Below the pieces are notes generated by a model. That model was given only the letters and a program-made list of their open reading frames with translations. It had not been told where the DNA came from and ran no database searches. Shown one piece after another: positions 47,582 through 52,000 of a stretch of 52,000 nucleotides of DNA (its first letter is position 1; each line of letters begins with the position of its first letter). Made by a program: the position numbers and the translations under genes. The stretch comes from Glandiceps talaboti. Lineage: Eukaryota; Hemichordata; Enteropneusta; Spengelidae. Location of the stretch: contig NW_027554303.1 in NCBI RefSeq assembly GCF_964340395.1, positions 1 through 52,000 on the forward strand, written 5' to 3'.

Positions 47582-48358
47582 ATGATGGATCAACAGCGAA
47601 AATACCAGGACATGTTTTTCTGCACATATCATCATGCAGCAGAATTGGAAACTGCTAAGAAAAGCGGTCTACTTTCAAAGCATGCTCCTGGAGGACAAAT
47701 CCCTTATCTTGACACAGTTATCAGAGACATGGCATCACCATCGATGGTTCAGTGTACAGACATTGAAGGGGAGGAAGATTTGATTGTCACCGAGGCATTT
47801 AAAGGTACAAAAGTCGAATGCTTTATGAACAGATATGGTGATTTCGTAATGTCAAGCAATGGAAAGTTGTACGAAAATCCTTTCACCCTCTCCTGTGGCT
47901 TGAACAAGACGACAAACACTTGGCTTTTGCCCCATCTGAGCCATGGGATCTATAGGAAACTCAATCAGACATTCCACTCTACAAGAGAACAAGAGGTGGA
48001 CAAGATTGTGGCAGTTTTGGTCATCGGAGATGTCACGTACTCAGAGAAGCTGAAATATCATTTCGTGGTGTATCGTGTAGCACTGCTGACGGAAACCCAA
48101 AACCAGTTCTTTGCAATGTCACATCGTGATTCAGTCTATTTCTCACATCACATCATCGGGTTGGATCACATTCCCGCTTGTACCTACGATTGCAGGAACG
48201 GCCTTGGTGAAGACTTCTACAGCGACTCGAGATGCAATATCGACTTCATGGCAGTGCCTGAAAATGCTGTGTTCCTAAATAAATTCAAGTTCGAGATGCT
48301 GCCTGTAGCAAGTGTTTCGGAAGAAGACAACAGTGAGACAGAATTAGATAGTGAATGA
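47582..48358 (+). CDS. Unknown acidic protein (258 aa)
   Basis: ATG 47582 (a second Met follows immediately). Residues 38-48 (GGQIPYLDTVIRD) resemble the N-terminus of the small BTB protein (EEIPYLDSLIR), which hints at a distant BTB-derived start. The middle is beta-rich, with Cys near 84, 105, 200, 204 and 217, and the C-terminus is acidic (SEEDNSETELDSE). No TM. CRE sites upstream suggest regulation with the RING and BTB genes. AATAAA lies about 50 bp after the stop. Confidence 0.78.
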   Translation: MMDQQRKYQDMFFCTYHHAAELETAKKSGLLSKHAPGGQIPYLDTVIRDMASPSMVQCTDIEGEEDLIVTEAFKGTKVECFMNRYGDFVMSSNGKLYENPFTLSCGLNKTTNTWLLPHLSHGIYRKLNQTFHSTREQEVDKIVAVLVIGDVTYSEKLKYHFVVYRVALLTETQNQFFAMSHRDSVYFSHHIIGLDHIPACTYDCRNGLGEDFYSDSRCNIDFMAVPENAVFLNKFKFEMLPVASVSEEDNSETELDSE

Positions 48359-48640
48359 AGAATGAACAATTAAGAGTCTCCATTGTTTGTTTGTTCTTTG
48401 TTTATTGGTTCAATAAATTGTTATTCAAACCAAAATAATATTGCATATTTGTAATTATACACATACACTCATTGCATCTGTAATACATAACATGTCTTTA
48501 CTCCTGGAAGAACTCACCATTGCAGAAATGAGCTTCCAGAAATATTTTTTTTCAGTGCCATTCTACACATATTCAATTTTATTGAAACATCATAGATAAT
48601 CTGGAACCCTTCCCTTGCTGTCACTAACCAACGGCATTAT

Positions 48641-49050
48641 TCGTTTTCGGTTTTCAATTACATTTCCATCAAAGCTCTCATAGTAGACTTATTTTTTGGT
48701 ATCCTGACTGAAAACAATGAATATCAGTTCAATGCTAAAAAATCAGTTTTGTAACCAGGGATGAAATGTCTACCAGTAAGAGAGCATGTGCAATTTGTCC
48801 GATTCTATCTTGGTGTACACAGGACTTTTTGGTCACATGACATATATGCAAATTAGAATTTAACAGTTTTTAGTTAACATGGCTGTGTAGACTTTTTTTT
48901 CCAACAATATTTTCAGTCGCTAGTGGTTGGGTGTGTAGATTTTTTAAAAACCCCACATTTTTGCATGTTTAAATTGACCCTTATAAAACTCCCACAATTC
49001 ATTGGACACAGAATTGTTTCGTGACAATTAAAACTCCCATAATTCAATTT
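48641..49050. repeat. Long direct repeat, right copy, with inverted solo 279-bp repeat unit
   Basis: This matches 46781-47200 in order; the inverted array unit is at about 48833-49025. Together the copies bracket the 47582 gene. The stretch 48400-48640 before it is AT-rich without a gene. Confidence 0.85.
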
Positions 49051-49164
49051 GTGAAGTAAAGAACTCATGTGACACATTACTGTAAAAGGACAAAAAACAA
49101 TACGAAAATAAATTATTTGTTGTTAATCATCAAGTTTATTATCATTTCCTTTCGTTGGTCATGT

Positions 49165-51300
49165 TTAAAGTTTGTAATCAAAGCAGTCAATGGGTTCGGG
49201 CCCATGCAAGTTATCAACAAATAGGCCATTACAAGAACCTCCTCTCTTCAATAGCTCAAGTGTGTTTTTGTTGAAATCTATTAGAATGTCAAAGCTCCAG
49301 AAGAGAGTGCTCAAAGGTCCCAGTTCTTCGTCTCCTCCATAAAGGAGAAGTCGACCATCTTTATAGGCTTTACCGACCATTGGAGCATTACAATGCCTGC
49401 TTTGATTTATGTTATCCTTGTACAGCATTTTCAAATCGTCTTTGCCAATATGAGCCCCTTTGACCTGCAACTTAACCTCTTTCCAGTCATCCAATTCAGT
49501 GTTCTGCATGGCAAACACTGGCATGCTTATGAGTATCTCACAAAGCTGAGGGGAAATAACCCTTTCCTCCATTTCCATTGAACCAATACACACTAGTCCC
49601 ACATTGGGCACATAATGCAGTGACGGGAAATAATAGCCATTCGGGAGGGGTGGATAACTTATCCAGTCTTCGTCAATGCAATTGAAAGGCTCCTTTCCAT
49701 GACTGATAATGTCCTCATTGTTTCTGTGTATTTGGCTCACAGCAATAATATCTATATCTATTTCTCTAGAGTTGGCATCACTTGCATATACAATTTTGCA
49801 AGACCCTGCAGAAGAGGGTACGGGCATGATGCATATGCTTCTCCTGCAAACATCATCACATATGCCAGATTCGTATTTGTAGTGCGATCTGGATGTAATG
49901 CAACCATCCTTTTCCGTTTTCCAAGGCCCATTGCAGTGCATTACAATAAGATGGTAACTAAAGGGTTCTGGAATCAGAACAAATTTGTCATAACTGTATA
50001 TTCTCACGAAAGGATCAACGACCTTAGCGTTGCGGTACCTTTCACAAAAAAGGAATTCCCAATTCAAACCATTACGAGGATTATTGGAACATGGCAAAGG
50101 CCCAGCATATATAACAAACAGCATACACACTTTTTCGTAATATATTATTACACTTGCATCAATAAAGAACATTCTGTTTCCGGAAACCACCTTGAAATCA
50201 AACCTTTTAAATCTTTTTACTCTCCATCGGTAACTTGTGTCCATTGGCATTTCTCTAAAATAAGTGTCCTCATTAGTTCTGCCATGTGAATCACTAATCT
50301 GTACAAAGCTGTTTTCTCCAATGCCCACCCTATAGGTAGTACAATCTATTGGAGCAGTTGTTTCGTCCTGAGTACGAGACTTTGTTTCTTTGGCAAAAGC
50401 ATGGACGAGTGCATTTGTTAATTCCTCCTTAGCCTCCATGCTTTCTATGGCTTGGACTGATGTCAAGACATTTTGCATGGGCGGAGACATTTTACTGGCT
50501 AATAGAGAACGGGCATCAAGTGCCAGTGGCTTTAGCATGTCACACACGGTCTGAAACACCTTATCACCAATGAGGGCATCTTTATCTCTTGAGATACAGA
50601 AAAGCAACACACAGGCTTGCAATGGGTCTATTTTTCTTACTTCTACACTACTTTTCAACCAATCCCTGACCATGTAAAACACGCCAACATCGTTTCCTTT
50701 TAACTTCTTCTTCCGCTGCACAAAACGAGAGATATGCTCCCAACACCAAGAATTCGATACTCTGCTTGTGTCGACAAAATGACTAGCAAACACAGCCAGA
50801 TGGCCAGCCACAACATCTAGCAGGTCATCGTTCATTGCCGGCAAGTCACAAAGTACTTTGAAGAAGTAGACCAGTTTTTCAAATGTACTGTACTCACTGT
50901 AACTCGTGATTAACTCACTGTCGAAATTTTTCAGTAAATAATGCGCGAGTCTTTCCAGCCACCCTGTCATGTTCAGGTAGTCAGCAGCAGTGGTAACATC
51001 ACCAATGTTCTCGAGAGTAATGGACGTCTTTTGGCCAGAATCACCAGAAGCAGACATGACAATCTCTTTTCTTTCAATGAATGACAAGAACAAGTGCCAG
51101 TATTCGACTGGAAAAGGGGAGGCCTCAAACATAGATTCCAGTACCAATACACCAGAGCCACATTGTCGTGTCTCCAATTGGTTGAAATCGATTAGTCCTG
51201 CCAAATATGGAATTTCCACTTTCAGGTTTTCGAGCGACAGGTCGTACACTTGATCTTGGCAAACACAACGGCAAGAAAATATATCATGCTGTCGATCCAT
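49165..51300 (-). CDS. BTB/Kelch-like protein, copy 3 (inverted)
   Basis: ATG 51300 (711 aa); the same MDRQHD start as copy 2. Identity to copy 2 is very high over the promoter and first 110 residues, then falls clearly (for example near residues 115-140 and across the Kelch-like region), and a segment of about 20 residues near the C-terminus is missing. All domains remain: BTB, helical region, Kelch-like repeats (YPPLPNGYYFPSLHYV, GRLLLYGGDEEL). An intact reading frame suggests function. Confidence 0.85.
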   Translation of the reverse strand: MDRQHDIFSCRCVCQDQVYDLSLENLKVEIPYLAGLIDFNQLETRQCGSGVLVLESMFEASPFPVEYWHLFLSFIERKEIVMSASGDSGQKTSITLENIGDVTTAADYLNMTGWLERLAHYLLKNFDSELITSYSEYSTFEKLVYFFKVLCDLPAMNDDLLDVVAGHLAVFASHFVDTSRVSNSWCWEHISRFVQRKKKLKGNDVGVFYMVRDWLKSSVEVRKIDPLQACVLLFCISRDKDALIGDKVFQTVCDMLKPLALDARSLLASKMSPPMQNVLTSVQAIESMEAKEELTNALVHAFAKETKSRTQDETTAPIDCTTYRVGIGENSFVQISDSHGRTNEDTYFREMPMDTSYRWRVKRFKRFDFKVVSGNRMFFIDASVIIYYEKVCMLFVIYAGPLPCSNNPRNGLNWEFLFCERYRNAKVVDPFVRIYSYDKFVLIPEPFSYHLIVMHCNGPWKTEKDGCITSRSHYKYESGICDDVCRRSICIMPVPSSAGSCKIVYASDANSREIDIDIIAVSQIHRNNEDIISHGKEPFNCIDEDWISYPPLPNGYYFPSLHYVPNVGLVCIGSMEMEERVISPQLCEILISMPVFAMQNTELDDWKEVKLQVKGAHIGKDDLKMLYKDNINQSRHCNAPMVGKAYKDGRLLLYGGDEELGPLSTLFWSFDILIDFNKNTLELLKRGGSCNGLFVDNLHGPEPIDCFDYKL

Positions 51301-51497
51301 TTCGTCTAGTGAAAGCACTGAATGCAGTTGGGCCTAGACATTTATACTATTTTGAAAAGAAAGTTATGACGTCACATCAGGACTTTAATGGGATGGCATG
51401 GTCGTGACATGTAAATCACGATGTCGTAGGGTATATAAACATAGAGGTCATTCTTCTTCAGAAGCCAATTGTCAGTTGTCTGAGAGACTTAACGACT
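51301..51497. promoter_or_regulatory. Divergent promoter of BTB genes, right copy
   Basis: Mirror copy of 35025-35221: the minus-strand ATTTATA (51340-51346) serves copy 3, a CRE is at 51367-51374, and TATATAAA (51432-51439) precedes ATG 51498. Confidence 0.75.
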
Positions 51498-52000
51498 ATG
51501 GTGGAGAGAAAAATCTGCCTTCGCCTGGGAGGCAACAAATATACTGTTTTACCCTCCGTTTTGAAAGAAGAAATACCTTACTTGGATTCTTTGATACGGT
51601 TTTACGAGTTGGGACAGGACATTGTCTATTTGGATAATCACGTCGAAAATGTGCACTTTGATATCAAGTACTGGCATTTGTTCTTGTCATACGTTCAGAC
51701 AAGAAAATTCAGTTTCGAGGCCTACTACAGGAACGTAAATGAAAAGTGCAAAATTTATGTGACACCAGACAATCTTGCAGATATCACCTTTGTTGCTGAC
51801 TTTCTTTGCATGAAGAATTGGATAGACGACCTCCAAAAAGAACTTCAAGTGTACTTCAAACATGAAGAGCCCTATGGTGTCTGTTTTTTTGCCAACAACA
51901 CCCAAACCATGATGGATTACTTTGCCATACTCTGCAAGCAAGGGTTGTCAGAGACTTACAGTGATTTGACAGATACCATTGCTGGTTTGATAAAAATCTA
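51498..52000 (+). CDS. Small BTB protein, 3' end beyond the window
   Basis: ATG 51498 opens a frame that continues past the right edge (167 codons seen). Residues 1-117 equal the truncated left copy; after that it continues as a helical BACK-like region. BTB signature: LRLGGNKYTV, EEIPYLDSLI, YWHLFLSYVQT, ADFLCMKNWIDDL. It is divergent from BTB/Kelch copy 3 and probably belongs to the same family in full length. Confidence 0.8.
   Translation, partial: MVERKICLRLGGNKYTVLPSVLKEEIPYLDSLIRFYELGQDIVYLDNHVENVHFDIKYWHLFLSYVQTRKFSFEAYYRNVNEKCKIYVTPDNLADITFVADFLCMKNWIDDLQKELQVYFKHEEPYGVCFFANNTQTMMDYFAILCKQGLSETYSDLTDTIAGLIKI

Noticed and set aside
1-52000. Firm assignment to Malacoherpesviridae
   Set aside because: No DNA polymerase, terminase or major capsid gene in the window; BTB/Kelch and FEN1-like genes also occur in other large DNA viruses.

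Overview
The window looks like part of a large nuclear dsDNA virus of an animal host, or an integrated copy of one. Most genes lack introns and are tightly packed on both strands, often head-to-head across short TATA-containing promoters or tail-to-tail with a few bases of overlap. Two or three genes carry consensus GT-AG introns, which implies nuclear transcription. The replication genes I can recognise are an archaeo-eukaryotic primase with a herpesvirus UL52/PrimPol-type CHCC zinc motif (18873-20354), a 1425-residue P-loop NTPase resembling SF3/D5-like helicases (20493-24770), a FEN1/XPG-like nuclease (12376-13989) and a serine/threonine kinase (10464-12239). Together with class I membrane glycoproteins, IAP-like RING proteins and a TNFR-like receptor, they suggest a herpes-like virus of an aquatic invertebrate, malacoherpesvirus-like or another lineage. 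No DNA polymerase, terminase or capsid gene is visible here, so the family is not proven.

Region 1 (1 to about 9.7 kb) is sparse and accessory. It holds the 5' part of a multi-pass membrane protein running off the left edge, an IAP-like RING gene, long inverted repeats, an intact eukaryotic tRNA-Ser(UGA), a dispersed 200-bp repeat, a 2.9-copy tandem repeat of an SF2-helicase fragment, a small 140-aa gene, a spliced gene with decayed duplicates, and a TNFR-like membrane gene. This part looks assembled from captured host DNA and duplications.

Region 2 (9.7 to 32.4 kb) is the conserved-looking core. In order it holds an unknown gene, the kinase, the nuclease, an acidic-tailed protein, a glycoprotein, a spliced gene behind an array of CRE (TGACGTCA) repeats, a tRNA-like element, an unknown gene, the primase and helicase sharing a bidirectional promoter, several zinc-finger and coiled-coil genes, a second IAP-like RING gene behind five CREs, and two glycoproteins.

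Region 3 (32.4 to 52 kb) is dominated by duplication. There are three full-length copies of a BTB/Kelch-like gene of about 740 residues. Two of them sit in inverted divergent cassettes with a smaller BTB gene. Between the cassettes lie a 12-copy array of a 279-bp repeat rich in octamer (ATTTGCAT) motifs, two inverted solo copies of the same repeat, and a block of coiled-coil, zinc-ribbon-like and membrane-anchored genes.

Perfect CRE palindromes mark the promoters of the RING, spliced, BTB and 47.6-kb genes, which suggests that host CREB/ATF signalling controls a set of accessory genes. Octamer/POU sites mark the large repeat array.
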